Assembly: GCA_963707135.1 (NCBI GenBank)
Contig: CAVPOY010000025.1
Location: 40,007 to 104,006, forward strand
Direction of reading: 5' to 3'
Origin: JBGSTR01 sp963707135
GTDB taxonomy: Bacteria > Pseudomonadota > Gammaproteobacteria > Chromatiales > Chromatiaceae
DNA: 64,000 nt
Every line of letters begins with the position of its first letter. The stretch's first letter is position 1. Of this stretch, positions 29,526 through 40,662 are shown piece by piece. Position numbers and translations under genes: made by a program. Under the pieces are notes generated by a model, which saw nothing but the letters and a program-made list of their open reading frames with translations, did not search any database and was not told the DNA's origin.

Positions 29526-30023
29526 TCAGTCCGCGGTCTCCACCCCGATTGCCTCCAGCCCCCGCCGGATGATGCCCCCGCGTTCCTTGTAGTCCGGGAC
29601 CTCAACGACAATCTCCGTCGGTTCGCGGGCGGCCGCGCGCCGTGAGTCCGGCCGGATGTCTCCTTCGATTCGTGTAAGAGCGTCGTCCTGGAAAAACAGC
29701 GTAAGGTAGCGGATCTCGATCGGCTCGTGCCCGCGTTGGATGCTGTAGGTGTAGTCCCAGCGGTCGGCATGGAAGAAATCCGCGAGCGATGGCGTGCCGA
29801 GCAGGTAACGCACCTGGCGTTTGTTCATGCCGATCTCGAGCGCGTCGATCATCTCCGGGGTAATGATGTTCCCCTGCTGCACCGTCATCTTGTAGACAAA
29901 GGGCAGATCCTCCAACGCGGACGACTGGTATTCGTCCGGCTTTTCCTCGCCGGAGCAGCCCGCCGCCATCAAGGCGCCGATCGCCAGCGGTCCCCAAATA
30001 AACCAAGTGAGAAGCTTTCGCAT
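29526..30023 (-). CDS. bamE: Outer membrane protein assembly factor BamE
   Basis: A 165-residue lipoprotein of the BAM complex, formerly SmpA. The start ATG at 30023 gives a signal peptide ending in lipobox MAAGC with lipidated Cys23; a longer frame to 30179 would bury it. The core has NIITPEMIDALEIGMNKRQVRYLLGTPSLADFFHADRWDYTY. The C-terminal extension of about 50 residues (RPDSRRAAAREPTE ... VETAD) is longer than in E. coli. It faces the ratA-ratB pair and is divergent from fur, the conserved gammaproteobacterial layout. Confidence 0.95.
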   Translation of the reverse strand: MRKLLTWFIWGPLAIGALMAAGCSGEEKPDEYQSSALEDLPFVYKMTVQQGNIITPEMIDALEIGMNKRQVRYLLGTPSLADFFHADRWDYTYSIQRGHEPIEIRYLTLFFQDDALTRIEGDIRPDSRRAAAREPTEIVVEVPDYKERGGIIRRGLEAIGVETAD

Positions 30024-30114
30024 CTTGTTATGATTCGGGATGCCATTGTTAAGCTCTCGATGATACAGCAGGCTTGGTCCCCGATCACCGACAGGCTGGG
30101 GCTGGGGGTCTGAA

Positions 30115-30537
30115 ATGGACAGCCAGGAAATCAAACGGGCCGGGCTCAAGGTTACGCTTCCCCGCGTGAAGGTGCTCAACGTCCTCGAGAACAGCGGGCG
30201 GCGTCATCTGAGCGCCGAGGATGTGTACAAGGAACTGCTCGGCAAGGGCGAGGATATCGGGCTCGCAACCGTTTATCGGGTGCTGACCCAGTTCGAAAAC
30301 GCTGGGCTTGTCTGCCGGCGTAACTTCGAGAGCGGTCAATCCGTGTTCGAGCTCGACAGCGGCCATCATCATGACCATCTGGTCTGCGTCCGATGCGGCA
30401 AGGTGGTGGAGTTCGTGGACAGCCTGATCGAGGAGCGTCAGGAGGCGATCGCCGAGGCGCACGGGTTCAGGATCGAGGACCACTCGCTGGTTGTCTACGG
30501 GATTTGCCCGAAATGCGAGGGGTCCGAGCCGCGGTGA
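30115..30537 (+). CDS. fur: Ferric uptake regulator
   Basis: A 140-residue Fe(II)-dependent repressor. An N-terminal winged helix (LKVTLPRVKVLNVLENS ... GLATVYRVLTQFENAGLV) precedes the metal-binding and dimer domain with HHHDHLVC (residues 84-91), Cys91-x-x-Cys94 and Cys131-x-x-Cys134 for structural zinc. It is divergent from bamE with 91 bases between; no convincing Fur box was found there. It converges with recN. Confidence 0.97.
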   Translation: MDSQEIKRAGLKVTLPRVKVLNVLENSGRRHLSAEDVYKELLGKGEDIGLATVYRVLTQFENAGLVCRRNFESGQSVFELDSGHHHDHLVCVRCGKVVEFVDSLIEERQEAIAEAHGFRIEDHSLVVYGICPKCEGSEPR

Positions 30538-30618
30538 TCCGGCAACCCCGGTCCCGCCGGGCCGGTTCGGCAACCCTTGAACTCTTCCGGGCCGGTGGCC
30601 CGGGGCCTCGGCAATAGC

Positions 30619-32287
30619 TCAGCGGCCCCAGCCGAGCATTTCGCTCGCGTGGTCCAGGGTGCGGGTCGTGATCTCGGTTCCGCCGAGCATTCGGGCGATC
30701 TCGCTAACCCGACCGCTCTCGTCCAATGGCTCGATGAGTGCGAAGGTCTGACCGTCCCGCGACTCCTTGCGGACGCGCAGCTGCCGATGGGCCTGGGCCG
30801 CGACCTGGGGCAGGTGCGTCACGCAGAGGACCTGCCGGGACGCCCCGAGCAGACGCAGCAGACGCCCGACGATTTCCGCGACTCCGCCCCCGATGCCGAC
30901 GTCGACCTCGTCGAAGACCAGCGTCGGCACGCTGCCGCATTCGGCTGTGGCCACCTGTATGCCGAGGCTGATCCGTGACAGCTCGCCGCCGGAGGCGACC
31001 TTTGCCAGTGGCTGCAGCGGCTGGCCGGGGTTGGCGCTGACCAGGAACTCGATGCGCTCCAGTCCGCCGGCGTTCGCCGCCTCGTCCGGGAGCGGGTCGA
31101 TCCGGACGCTGAACGTTCCGCCGGCCATACCGAGCTGCTGCATCGCCGCGGTGACCGTGTCCCCGAGCCTGCACCGCCGTCTCGGCACGGGCCGCGCCGA
31201 GCGCTCGGGCTCGCTCGTCGAACCCCCGCCAGGCGGCATCCCGCGCGTCGCGCAGACCACCCAGCGCCTCGTCAGCCCGCTCCAGCCCGTCGAGCTCGGC
31301 GCGCCGATCGCGGAGGACCTCCGGTAGTCGTTCGGGTGTGATCCGGTACTTGCGCGCCATGTCGTGCAGCAACGCGACCCGGCGTTCCACGGCGTCCTGA
31401 GCGGCCGGGTCGAGCTCCAGACGATCCAGGTAGTGCCGAAGATTGCCGGCGGCTTCCTTGACCTGGATCGCGGCCGTCTCCAGCAGATCGCGGCTATCGG
31501 AAAGCTCGGGGTCCAGCTCCGCGAGCCCGCCAATCTCGGCGGCGGCCGACCCGAGCTGGTCTTCCAGCGAGGGGTCGGACTCGCTCAGGAGCTGAATGAC
31601 CCGAGCGGTGGCCTCCTGAAATTGACCAAGGTTGGCCAGACGACGCTGTTCCCGCTCCAGGGTCTCGACCTCCGCCGCCGTGACCCCAAGATCCTCGAGC
31701 TCCGAGACCTGAAATCGCAGCAGGTCGAGCCGCTGGGCCCGTTCTCCGGCCGCCGCCTCGAGGTTCGCCAGCTCTCGACTGGTCGAGTGCCACTCGCGGT
31801 AGTGCGCCGCGACCTCGGCGGCCAGGTCGGTGTGCTCGCCGTAGGCGTCCAGAAGGTCCCGTTGGTCACGGGGACGGAGCAGCGACTGGTGGGCGTGCTG
31901 CCCGTGAATATCGACCAGCAGGTCACCCAGGCGGCGCAGCTGGGCACCGGTAGTCGGCCGGCCGTTGATATAGGCGCGCGATCGGCCTTCGCGGACGATC
32001 AGCCGGCGAATGATGCACTCGCCGTCCTCATCGAGCGCCTCCGAGGCGAGCCAGTCGCGGGCGCGGGGACAGCGGCCCAGGTCGAAACTGGCGATGATCT
32101 CGGATCGCTCGCAGCCCGCTCGGATCACGGTCGCGTCGGCCTTCTCGCCAAGCACCAGGCCTAGGGCATCGATCAGGATCGATTTTCCGGCGCCCGTCTC
32201 ACCGGTTAGAGCGGTCATGCCGCCGTCGCAATCGAGCTCCAGATGGCTGACGATGGCCAGGTCCCTGACCAGCATGTGCGTCAGCAT
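30619..32287 (-). pseudogene. recN: DNA repair protein RecN, interrupted by a one-base frameshift
   Basis: An SMC-like ATPase acting in double-strand break repair. The start ATG at 32287 aligns with the E. coli N-terminus. The first part reads MLTHMLVRDLAIV, Walker A GETGAGKS, INGRPTTGAQLRRLGDLLVDIHGQHAHQSLL and a coiled coil. Near 31171 the frame breaks: one extra base in GGTGCAGG shifts reading from ARAETAV to RLGDTVTAAM. The rest then reads correctly in the next frame (SANPGQPLQPLAKVASGGELSRI, Walker B LVFDEVDVGIGGG, VTHLPQVAAQAHR) to the stop at 30619. All parts are otherwise conserved, so either a very recent mutation or a sequencing error. It overlaps the nadK stop. Confidence 0.85.
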
Positions 32288-33177
32288 GGGCCATTCGCCC
32301 TGGGATGTCCGCCCCAGCGGAGCTTGGCGCGTAGGATCTGAAAGTGATCGTGACCTCTCGGGTGCAGCAGGCAGACCTCGTCCGCGTGTCGTGCGATGCT
32401 GACGCATGCCTGGCGCGGAAGTGGGAGGTCCGTTTGGCCGTCGCAGGAGACATGCGCATGGCCGTGGTCCTGCCCGCAGACGCGGATCTCGATCCGGCGG
32501 TCGCCGGGTACCACCAGCGGCCGATTGCTCAGATCGTGGGGACAGATCGGCACGAGCATAATGGCATCGAGGGACGGGTCGATCAGAGGTCCGCCGCCGG
32601 AAAGCGCGTAGGCCGTCGAGCCGGTCGGCGTGGCGACGATAAGTCCATCGGATCGTTGGGCATTGACGAAGACCCCGTCGATGTAGGTCTCGAACTCGAT
32701 CATGCGGGCCGTGTTCCACTTATGGATCACGACGTCGTTGAGAGCCAGGTACGCCGGTGTCACGGTCTCTTGCGAGACAACGCTGGCGCTGAGCAGCGAG
32801 CGGGTGTCCGAGTCGTACTCCCCGGCCAGTACCCTATCGAGGGCGTGCTCGATGTCGTCCGGCGATATATCGACGAGGAACCCAAGCCGACCCAGATTGA
32901 TGCCAAGCAGGGGCACGCCGTGCCGCGCCATCGCGCGAGCGGCGTGCAGCAGGGTGCCATCGCCGCCGATAACGACCACCAGGTCGCTTGTGTCGCCGAT
33001 CTCCTCGAGCGAGAGGCCCGCGACGCGGTCGCTCGCGAGCAGACGCACGCCTTCGGAGTCGAGCAGTACCTCCCGTTCGCGAAGCCGAAGGTGATCGCTC
33101 AAGCGGCGCAGCGTGACGCTGACTTTCTCCGGATCGCCTTGTTTAACTACGATGCCGACGGTTTCGAATTGCGGCAT
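32281..33177 (-). CDS. nadK: NAD kinase
   Basis: A 298-residue enzyme that phosphorylates NAD to NADP. The nucleotide motif GGDGT is at residues 71-75. LGINLGRLGFL, the NE/ND-type LNDVVIHKW, TPTGSTAYALSGGGP and the C-terminal CDGQ motif follow. Its stop overlaps the recN start by seven bases, so the two are coupled. This nadK-recN pair beside hrcA-grpE is the usual order in many gammaproteobacteria. Confidence 0.96.
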   Translation of the reverse strand: MPQFETVGIVVKQGDPEKVSVTLRRLSDHLRLREREVLLDSEGVRLLASDRVAGLSLEEIGDTSDLVVVIGGDGTLLHAARAMARHGVPLLGINLGRLGFLVDISPDDIEHALDRVLAGEYDSDTRSLLSASVVSQETVTPAYLALNDVVIHKWNTARMIEFETYIDGVFVNAQRSDGLIVATPTGSTAYALSGGGPLIDPSLDAIMLVPICPHDLSNRPLVVPGDRRIEIRVCGQDHGHAHVSCDGQTDLPLPRQACVSIARHADEVCLLHPRGHDHFQILRAKLRWGGHPRANGPC

Positions 33178-33297
33178 GGGGGTCGCTGCAGGTCGTTGGC
33201 GGGCGGTTGGGACGCCGGAACGTTAGCACGGGGCGGCGACCGCGCCAATAGTGCCGCCGGGTGCGTGTTATTGGCGCGAACGGCGACAGCCCCGCCC

Positions 33298-33326
33298 TTG
33301 ACAGTCCTGCGTCGAATCCCTAGATT
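33298..33326 (+). promoter_or_regulatory. Sigma-70 promoter of the heat-shock cluster
   Basis: TTGACA (33298-33303), 17 bases, then TAGATT (33321-33326), followed eight bases later by the CIRCE operator. The arrangement is the classic HrcA-repressed promoter. The 326-base gap 33178-33503 holds this promoter, CIRCE and a leader of about 170 nt, but no gene. Confidence 0.8.
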
Positions 33327-33333
33327 GACCGGG

Positions 33334-33360
33334 TTAGCACTCGGTCTTTAGGAGTGCTAA
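33334..33360 (+). promoter_or_regulatory. CIRCE operator (HrcA binding site)
   Basis: TTAGCACTC (33334-33342), nine bases, GAGTGCTAA (33352-33360). This is an exact match to the consensus CIRCE inverted repeat. HrcA, encoded by the first gene downstream, binds it and represses the cluster at normal temperature. Confidence 0.97.
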
Positions 33361-33503
33361 CAGCCGCCGGGACCGGTCTTCAGTGCTACAGGCGAAACGC
33401 GCCGTCGTACTAGCGTGCATCGAACACCGCGCCGCCGGCCGATAGCGTAAGGCCGGGCCGGTACCCAGTAAATCCTCAGACGCCAGGAGCCCGCGAGCAC
33501 AGG

Positions 33504-34556
33504 TTGGCATCCCAGCTGCGACAAGGCGACCCGCAGGTTAGCGACCGTGCGATGCATTTCCTGAAGGCGCTGGTCGAGCGCTACATCAGGGAAGGGCAGC
33601 CCGTGGGGTCGCGAACTCTGGCGAGGGACACGGGACTGGATCTCAGTCCGGCGACGGTCCGCAACGTGATGGCGGACCTCGAGGACATGGGCTTCATCGT
33701 CTCCCCGCACACCTCCGCGGGTCGCGTGCCGACGGTGGCCGGTTACAGGCTGTTCGTCGATTCACTGCTGACGGTCCGGCCGCCGACCGACGAGGACGTT
33801 GAGGCCCTGAGGCTGCGCTTCGCAACCGCCGGTGACGCCAAGACTCTGATTGAGACGGCGTCCGAGCTCCTTTCGGGCGTCACGCACATGGCGGGCGTGG
33901 TGATGATGCCGCGACGGGAGCGCAACGCCTTTCGCCAGATCGAGCTGCTGCCGCTGTCCGGGGTGAGGGTGCTGGCGATCCTGGTTACCGGCGAGGGCGA
34001 GGTGCACAACCGGGTCATCACCACGGAGCGGCAGTTCACGCCCTCGCAGCTCGAACAGGCGGCAAATTATTTGAACCAGGTCTTTACCGGCCAGGACCTG
34101 AAGGACGTGCGCAAGCGGCTGATCGATGACCTGAAGCGCACCCACGAGAATATGGATCAGCTCATGATGCGCGCCGTGGCGCTCGCACACGAGGTCGTCG
34201 AGGCCGCGGAACGCAAGGATGACTGTTATATCGCCGGGCAGACCAACCTAATGGAGTTTGGCGAGCTGGCGAGCATGGAGCGGCTCAAGCAGCTTTTCGA
34301 TGCCTTCAACCAGAAGCGGGAGATCCTGCACATCCTGGATCGTTGTATCGCGGCGGAGGGCGTTCAGATCTTCATTGGCGACGAGTCCGGTTACGGGCTG
34401 CTCGACGACTGCAGCGTGGTGACCCGGGCCTACCGGGTTGAGGATCAGGTGGTCGGAGTGCTCGGCGTCATCGGCCCGGCACGGATGGACTACGAGCGGG
34501 TGATCCCGATCGTCGACGTCACGGCACGGCTCCTTGCCGCCGCACTTCGGAAGTGA
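33504..34556 (+). CDS. hrcA: Heat-inducible transcription repressor HrcA
   Basis: A 350-residue repressor that needs the GroEL chaperone for activity. The N-terminal winged helix VSDRAMHFLKALVERYIREGQPVGSRTLA ... SPATVRNVMADLEDMGFIVSPHTSAGRVPT begins near residue 12. The C-terminal dimer and inserted domains end with LGVIGPARMDYERVIPIVDVTARLL. The start is a TTG at 33504; the next ATG would cut into the first helix, so TTG is preferred. It is first in the CIRCE-controlled unit and represses its own expression. Confidence 0.94.
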   Translation: MASQLRQGDPQVSDRAMHFLKALVERYIREGQPVGSRTLARDTGLDLSPATVRNVMADLEDMGFIVSPHTSAGRVPTVAGYRLFVDSLLTVRPPTDEDVEALRLRFATAGDAKTLIETASELLSGVTHMAGVVMMPRRERNAFRQIELLPLSGVRVLAILVTGEGEVHNRVITTERQFTPSQLEQAANYLNQVFTGQDLKDVRKRLIDDLKRTHENMDQLMMRAVALAHEVVEAAERKDDCYIAGQTNLMEFGELASMERLKQLFDAFNQKREILHILDRCIAAEGVQIFIGDESGYGLLDDCSVVTRAYRVEDQVVGVLGVIGPARMDYERVIPIVDVTARLLAAALRK

Positions 34557-34639
34557 AACGCAACGCTTGAACGATCCGGGCACCGGGTCTCTCGACGGGA
34601 TTCATCGGTACCTACGTTCAAGCCGACGGAGATTTGCAG

Positions 34640-35254
34640 ATGGTTACGGATACGCAGGACACGGGCTCCTCGGCACCCGGGGTCGCGCCCGATTCGGCCG
34701 GGGAGGATTCCAGGACCCTTGAGCCGGAATCGGACGAGCCGATCGCGGTGGAGCAGCGCGCCGCGACCGCGGACGAGTTGGCGGCCGAGCTCGCCGCCGC
34801 CCGCGCCAAGGCGGACGAGAACTGGGACCAGCTCTTGCGCGCCCGCGCCGAGATGGAGAACCTGCGGCGCCGTCACGCGACGGAGCTGGAAAAGGCCCAC
34901 AAGTTCGCGCTCGACGGTTTCGTGCGCGAGCTGCTGCAGGTGCGCGACAGCCTGGAGCTCGGCCACGGGGCAGCGCAGGAAGAGGCCACGAGCATCGCGA
35001 AGCTGCGCGAGGGGACCGAGCTGACGCTCAAGCTGCTGGGCGACGTCATGAGCAAATTCGGCGTCGAGGTCATCGAGCCGCTCGGGGAGACTTTCGACCC
35101 GCAGTACCACCAGGCCATGGCCATGCAGCCGCGCGACGACGTCGCGCCGAACACCGTCGTGACCGTCGTTCAGAAGGGCTACACGCTCAACGGTCGGCTC
35201 GTTCGTCCGGCGATGGTCATGGTGTCCCGGCCCGGATCCGGCCAACAGGCTTGA
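34640..35254 (+). CDS. grpE: Nucleotide exchange factor GrpE
   Basis: A 204-residue DnaK cofactor that speeds ADP release. The ATG at 34640 follows GGAG by eight bases. A disordered acidic N-terminus (about 1-45) leads into the long dimeric coiled coil (RAEMENLRRRHATELEKAHKFALDGFVRELLQVRDSLE) and the C-terminal beta domain with FDPQYHQAMAMQ and NTVVTVVQKGYTLNGRLVRPAMVMVS. Confidence 0.96.
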   Translation: MVTDTQDTGSSAPGVAPDSAGEDSRTLEPESDEPIAVEQRAATADELAAELAAARAKADENWDQLLRARAEMENLRRRHATELEKAHKFALDGFVRELLQVRDSLELGHGAAQEEATSIAKLREGTELTLKLLGDVMSKFGVEVIEPLGETFDPQYHQAMAMQPRDDVAPNTVVTVVQKGYTLNGRLVRPAMVMVSRPGSGQQA

Positions 35255-35332
35255 ACGGCACAAGGTTTTCCCCCAACTGAATCAGCAATTCGGCGCCGAG
35301 GCGCCGCCGCAGAGACATCGGAGACAACGTTA

Positions 35333-37273
<1,941 letters not shown>

Positions 37274-37302
37274 AGCGCCCCTAGCGGTCGTCTCGAAACA
37301 GC

Positions 37303-37345
37303 CGGCGTGCGGGCGGAGCCCGCACGCCGCCTGTTTTTGTTTTTT
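37303..37345 (+). terminator. Rho-independent terminator between dnaK and dnaJ
   Basis: CGGCGTGCGGGC (37303-37314), loop GGA, the exact complement (37318-37329), then CCTG and T-rich TTTTTGTTTTTT. Strong stem and tail. It probably reduces dnaJ expression relative to dnaK rather than separating them fully. Confidence 0.88.
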
Positions 37346-37378
37346 CTCGTTGGCCGCTGAAGGCGGGTCTAATACAGC

Positions 37379-38515
37379 ATGTCAAAGCGCGACTACTACG
37401 AGGTCCTGGGAGTTCAGCGCAACGCCAGCGAGGCCGACATAAAAAAGGCCTTTCGGCGGCTCGCGATGAAGTACCACCCGGATCGCAACACCGGCGATGC
37501 GGATTCGGAGACCAAGTTCAAGGAGGCCAAGCTCGCCTACGATGTGCTCAGCGATCCCAAGAAGCGCTCGGCCTACGACCAGTTTGGTCACGCCGGCGTC
37601 GAGGCGGGTGCCGGCGGGTTCGGGGGACCGGGCGATTTCGGCGGCGCGGGTTCGTTCTCGGACATCTTCGGGGATGTCTTCGGCGACATCTTCGGCGGCC
37701 GCGGCGGCGGTCGAGGGATCCGCCGCGGGGCGGACCTGCGCTATGACCTGACCCTGTCGCTGGAGGAGGCGGTCGCCGGCAAGGACGTCAAGATCCGTAT
37801 CCCGACGCTGGTCGAATGCCAGTTCTGCGGGGGATCCGGTGCCAAGCCGGGCACCAAGCCTAAGACCTGCCCAACCTGCAACGGCAATGGGCAGGTGCGG
37901 ATGCAGCAGGGGTTCTTCTCGATCCAGCAGACCTGCCCCCAGTGTCGGGGCGCCGGGACAATGATCGAAGAGCCCTGCGGCCATTGTCGCGGTCGGGGTC
38001 GAATACAGGAAGAGAAGACACTCTCGGTGAAGGTGCCGGCCGGGGTGGACACCGGCGACCGTATCCGGCTCGCCGGCGAAGGCGAGCGCGCGGAGCATGG
38101 CGGAGTGCCGGGCGATCTCTACGTCCAGGTCCAGGTACAGCCGCATCCGATCTTCAGCCGCGAGGACAACCACCTCTTCTGCGAGGTACCGATCGGTTTC
38201 GTCAGCGCCGCGCTCGGCGGTGAGCTAGAGGTTCCAACCCTCGGCGGCAAGGTGATGCTCAAGATCCCGGCCGGTACCCAGACGGGCAAGGTGTTCCGTG
38301 TCCGGGGCAAGGGCGTGAAGCCGGTGCGCGGCGGCGCCATCGGCGATTTGATGTGCCGGGTGGTCGTCGAGACCCCCGTGAACCTGACCGACCGTCAGGT
38401 GGAGCTGCTGCGGGAATTCGAGGACACCGTTCAAGCCGGCGGTGAGCGTCACAGCCCTCAGTCGCATTCCTGGATCGACGGCGTGAAGAGCTTTTTCGAG
38501 CGGATGGGGTTCTAA
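37379..38515 (+). CDS. dnaJ: Co-chaperone DnaJ (Hsp40)
   Basis: A 378-residue type I J-protein. The J domain has YHPDRN with the HPD motif near residue 33. A Gly/Phe-rich linker follows. The zinc centre has four CxxCxGxG repeats: CQFCGGSG, CPTCNGNG, CPQCRGAG, CGHCRGRG. The C-terminal substrate domains end near WIDGVKSFFERMGF. It stimulates DnaK ATP hydrolysis. Confidence 0.98.
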   Translation: MSKRDYYEVLGVQRNASEADIKKAFRRLAMKYHPDRNTGDADSETKFKEAKLAYDVLSDPKKRSAYDQFGHAGVEAGAGGFGGPGDFGGAGSFSDIFGDVFGDIFGGRGGGRGIRRGADLRYDLTLSLEEAVAGKDVKIRIPTLVECQFCGGSGAKPGTKPKTCPTCNGNGQVRMQQGFFSIQQTCPQCRGAGTMIEEPCGHCRGRGRIQEEKTLSVKVPAGVDTGDRIRLAGEGERAEHGGVPGDLYVQVQVQPHPIFSREDNHLFCEVPIGFVSAALGGELEVPTLGGKVMLKIPAGTQTGKVFRVRGKGVKPVRGGAIGDLMCRVVVETPVNLTDRQVELLREFEDTVQAGGERHSPQSHSWIDGVKSFFERMGF

Positions 38516-38649
38516 AGTCGGGTCGCGCGTTCAGGCGGTAGAGCCGCGCGTGCATTCAAGCGGTGGTCGCGCCGACGATTCCCGTTCCAAATCCAGAGCC
38601 TTCTAGCTACCCGGTCACCGACTCCGACTGGCCTTCTTGGAGCGAACCC

Positions 38650-39465
38650 ATGAGTGAAATTCGAATTGCAGTCGCCGGCGCCGCCGGTCGCATGGGCCGG
38701 ACACTGGTGCAGGCGGTCAATGAGACAGAGGGCCTCGTCCTCGGTGCGGCATCCGAGACCCCGGGGAGCTCACTGATCGGCGCCGATGCCGGGGAGATGG
38801 CCGGTGTTGGTCGTCTCGGCGTTCCCCTTGTCGCCGACCTGGCCGAGAAGACCGGCGCTTTCGATGCGCTGATCGACTTCACGGCGCCCGCGGCGACCCT
38901 CGCCCATCTGGAAATCTGCCGGAGCACCGGCAAGCGGATGGTCATAGGCACCACGGGATTCGACGAGACCCAGCGCGCGGCGATTGCGTCGGCCGGAGAG
39001 CAGATCGGAATCGTGCTCGCCCCGAACATGAGCGTCGGGGTCAATCTTTGCTTCAAGCTGCTGGACATCGCCGCCAGGGTATTGGGCGACGAGGTGGACA
39101 TCGAGATCATCGAGGCCCATCACCGCCACAAGGTCGACGCCCCGTCGGGGACCGCGCTGCGGATGGGCGAGGTCGTCGCTGCTGCTCTTGGGCGCGACCT
39201 CGCCGAGGTCGCCGTCTATGGCCGTGAAGGGCATACGGGCCCGCGGGAACGCACAACGATCGGCTTCGAGACCATCCGCGCCGGAGATGTCGTCGGTGAG
39301 CACAGCGTCTGGTTCGCGGCGGATGGAGAGCGCGTCGAGATCGCCCACAAGGCGTCGAGCCGAATGACCTTCGCGCGAGGCGCGGCTCGCGCAGCCCTGT
39401 GGCTCGATCAGCGGGAGAACGGCCTCTACGACATGCAGGACGTACTGGGTCTGCGCGCGTATTGA
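38650..39465 (+). CDS. dapB: 4-hydroxy-tetrahydrodipicolinate reductase
   Basis: A 271-residue enzyme of the diaminopimelate/lysine pathway. The ATG at 38650 gives MSEIRIAVAGAAGRMGRTLVQ with the Rossmann motif GAAGRMG; an upstream in-frame start at 38563 is not supported. The active-site motif EAHHRHKVDAPSGTAL is near residue 155. GHTGPRERTTIGFETIRAGDVVGEH matches the family. It is the last core gene before the accessory region. Confidence 0.96.
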   Translation: MSEIRIAVAGAAGRMGRTLVQAVNETEGLVLGAASETPGSSLIGADAGEMAGVGRLGVPLVADLAEKTGAFDALIDFTAPAATLAHLEICRSTGKRMVIGTTGFDETQRAAIASAGEQIGIVLAPNMSVGVNLCFKLLDIAARVLGDEVDIEIIEAHHRHKVDAPSGTALRMGEVVAAALGRDLAEVAVYGREGHTGPRERTTIGFETIRAGDVVGEHSVWFAADGERVEIAHKASSRMTFARGAARAALWLDQRENGLYDMQDVLGLRAY

Positions 39466-39680
39466 CGCCAGGTAAGGTCCGCAGCCAGTCCTGACCGCGT
39501 CGGTAGCGGTTCGACTTTGCAACAAAACTAGCCCTCGCCGCGTAGACACGCGGGTTTGACTGATTTTGATTACGCGCGACAAGCGAAACGGGGGCTGGTC
39601 AGTACTGTGTTCAAGCGGCTGCACCCAGGCAAGCGCAACGATACTAAATCGTCTGCCGAGAGTCCCCTAAGCCGAAACCG

Positions 39681-40505
39681 TTAGTAGTAGTGCCGAAGAG
39701 GAACGTTAGACTTATTAAGAACCACACCCAGCACATTCGTGCCCCTTAGTAACCGAAGACTTTCTTCGAGCTCCGGTTTACGGGTCGATCCATCCGCTAC
39801 GACGAGAATAACGCAGTCTACTTGCGGCAAAAATCCGATGGTGTCGTCCGTGGGCAATATGGGCGGTAAATCGAAAATGCTTATCCGGTCTGCCGCATCG
39901 GATTTCAATACCTCGACGAGGGACCGCATCTTGGGCGCCGTCAGCATCTCCGCGGCGTTTCTGTATACTTTGGCATTAGGAAGGATCAATAGTCGTGGTA
40001 TCCCGGGACTTACGAGTACGGCTTCGAGTGAGAGGCTTCTCTCTAGAAAGTCGGAAAGGTCGTGATTCGTATGCAAACCCAGGTAGTGGCCGATTTTGGG
40101 GCGTCTGAGATCGAGATCTGCGAGCAGAACCTCCGGTGCGGTTTGTTGAGCCATACTGAGAGCAAGATTAATGGCAACCGTCGTCTTTCCGCACTCCGGC
40201 ATCGGTGATGTTATGGCCAAAGTACGGAATCCCCTCTCCCGCATTTCCCAGATTACGTGAGTACGCAGCATGTCGAAAGAAGTAGTCCGGGGATCATCCT
40301 TGTCCCCGGCGATTATGCGATGCCGTTCGAGGCAAAGGGGATCAAGAGTCGTGGTTTCAACATCGATGGTTGAAATGCCATAGCGGCTAAGAGCACCCGT
40401 CTCACGGTGCCGCGATCTGGCCGGCGACGACACAGTCACGTCGCGTTTCTCCGCCATTCCGGCCTGGTCGGGATTCGTAAGAACTCTCCTTTGGCCTGAC
40501 ATCAT
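39681..40505 (-). CDS. CpsD/CapB-type tyrosine autokinase for exopolysaccharide control
   Basis: About 274 residues. The start at 40505 stands five bases behind GAGGAG; ATG 40511 is also possible. It is a cytoplasmic bacterial tyrosine kinase (BY-kinase) domain: Walker A PMPECGKTT (residues 101-109), Walker A' LLADLDLRRP (127-136), Walker B ISIFDLPPILPTDD (208-221), and a C-terminal QVDCVILVVADGSTRKPELEESLRLL. Walker A has Cys where Gly or Ser is usual. The tyrosine-rich tail is reduced to the terminal RHYY. Such kinases work with a Wzz-type chain-length protein, whose gene lies just upstream but is broken. Confidence 0.82.
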   Translation of the reverse strand: MMSGQRRVLTNPDQAGMAEKRDVTVSSPARSRHRETGALSRYGISTIDVETTTLDPLCLERHRIIAGDKDDPRTTSFDMLRTHVIWEMRERGFRTLAITSPMPECGKTTVAINLALSMAQQTAPEVLLADLDLRRPKIGHYLGLHTNHDLSDFLERSLSLEAVLVSPGIPRLLILPNAKVYRNAAEMLTAPKMRSLVEVLKSDAADRISIFDLPPILPTDDTIGFLPQVDCVILVVADGSTRKPELEESLRLLRGTNVLGVVLNKSNVPLRHYY

Positions 40506-40662
40506 CGACATCTCCTCGATCGGCCAACAATCCTGTCGCGACGCCCTGATAGGCCAAAATCTGGTCCAAGAAGCTTGGCTCCGGTGACCCGCTTGGTATA
40601 AGACGAATTTCGAGGCCACCGACTATTGCGCGGGGAAACCTGACGAACTTCAGAAATGCTCA

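Noticed and set aside
33305..33325. tRNA T-arm-like GTCGAATCCC near the heat-shock promoter
   Set aside because: No matching acceptor, D or anticodon arms; it is promoter spacer sequence.
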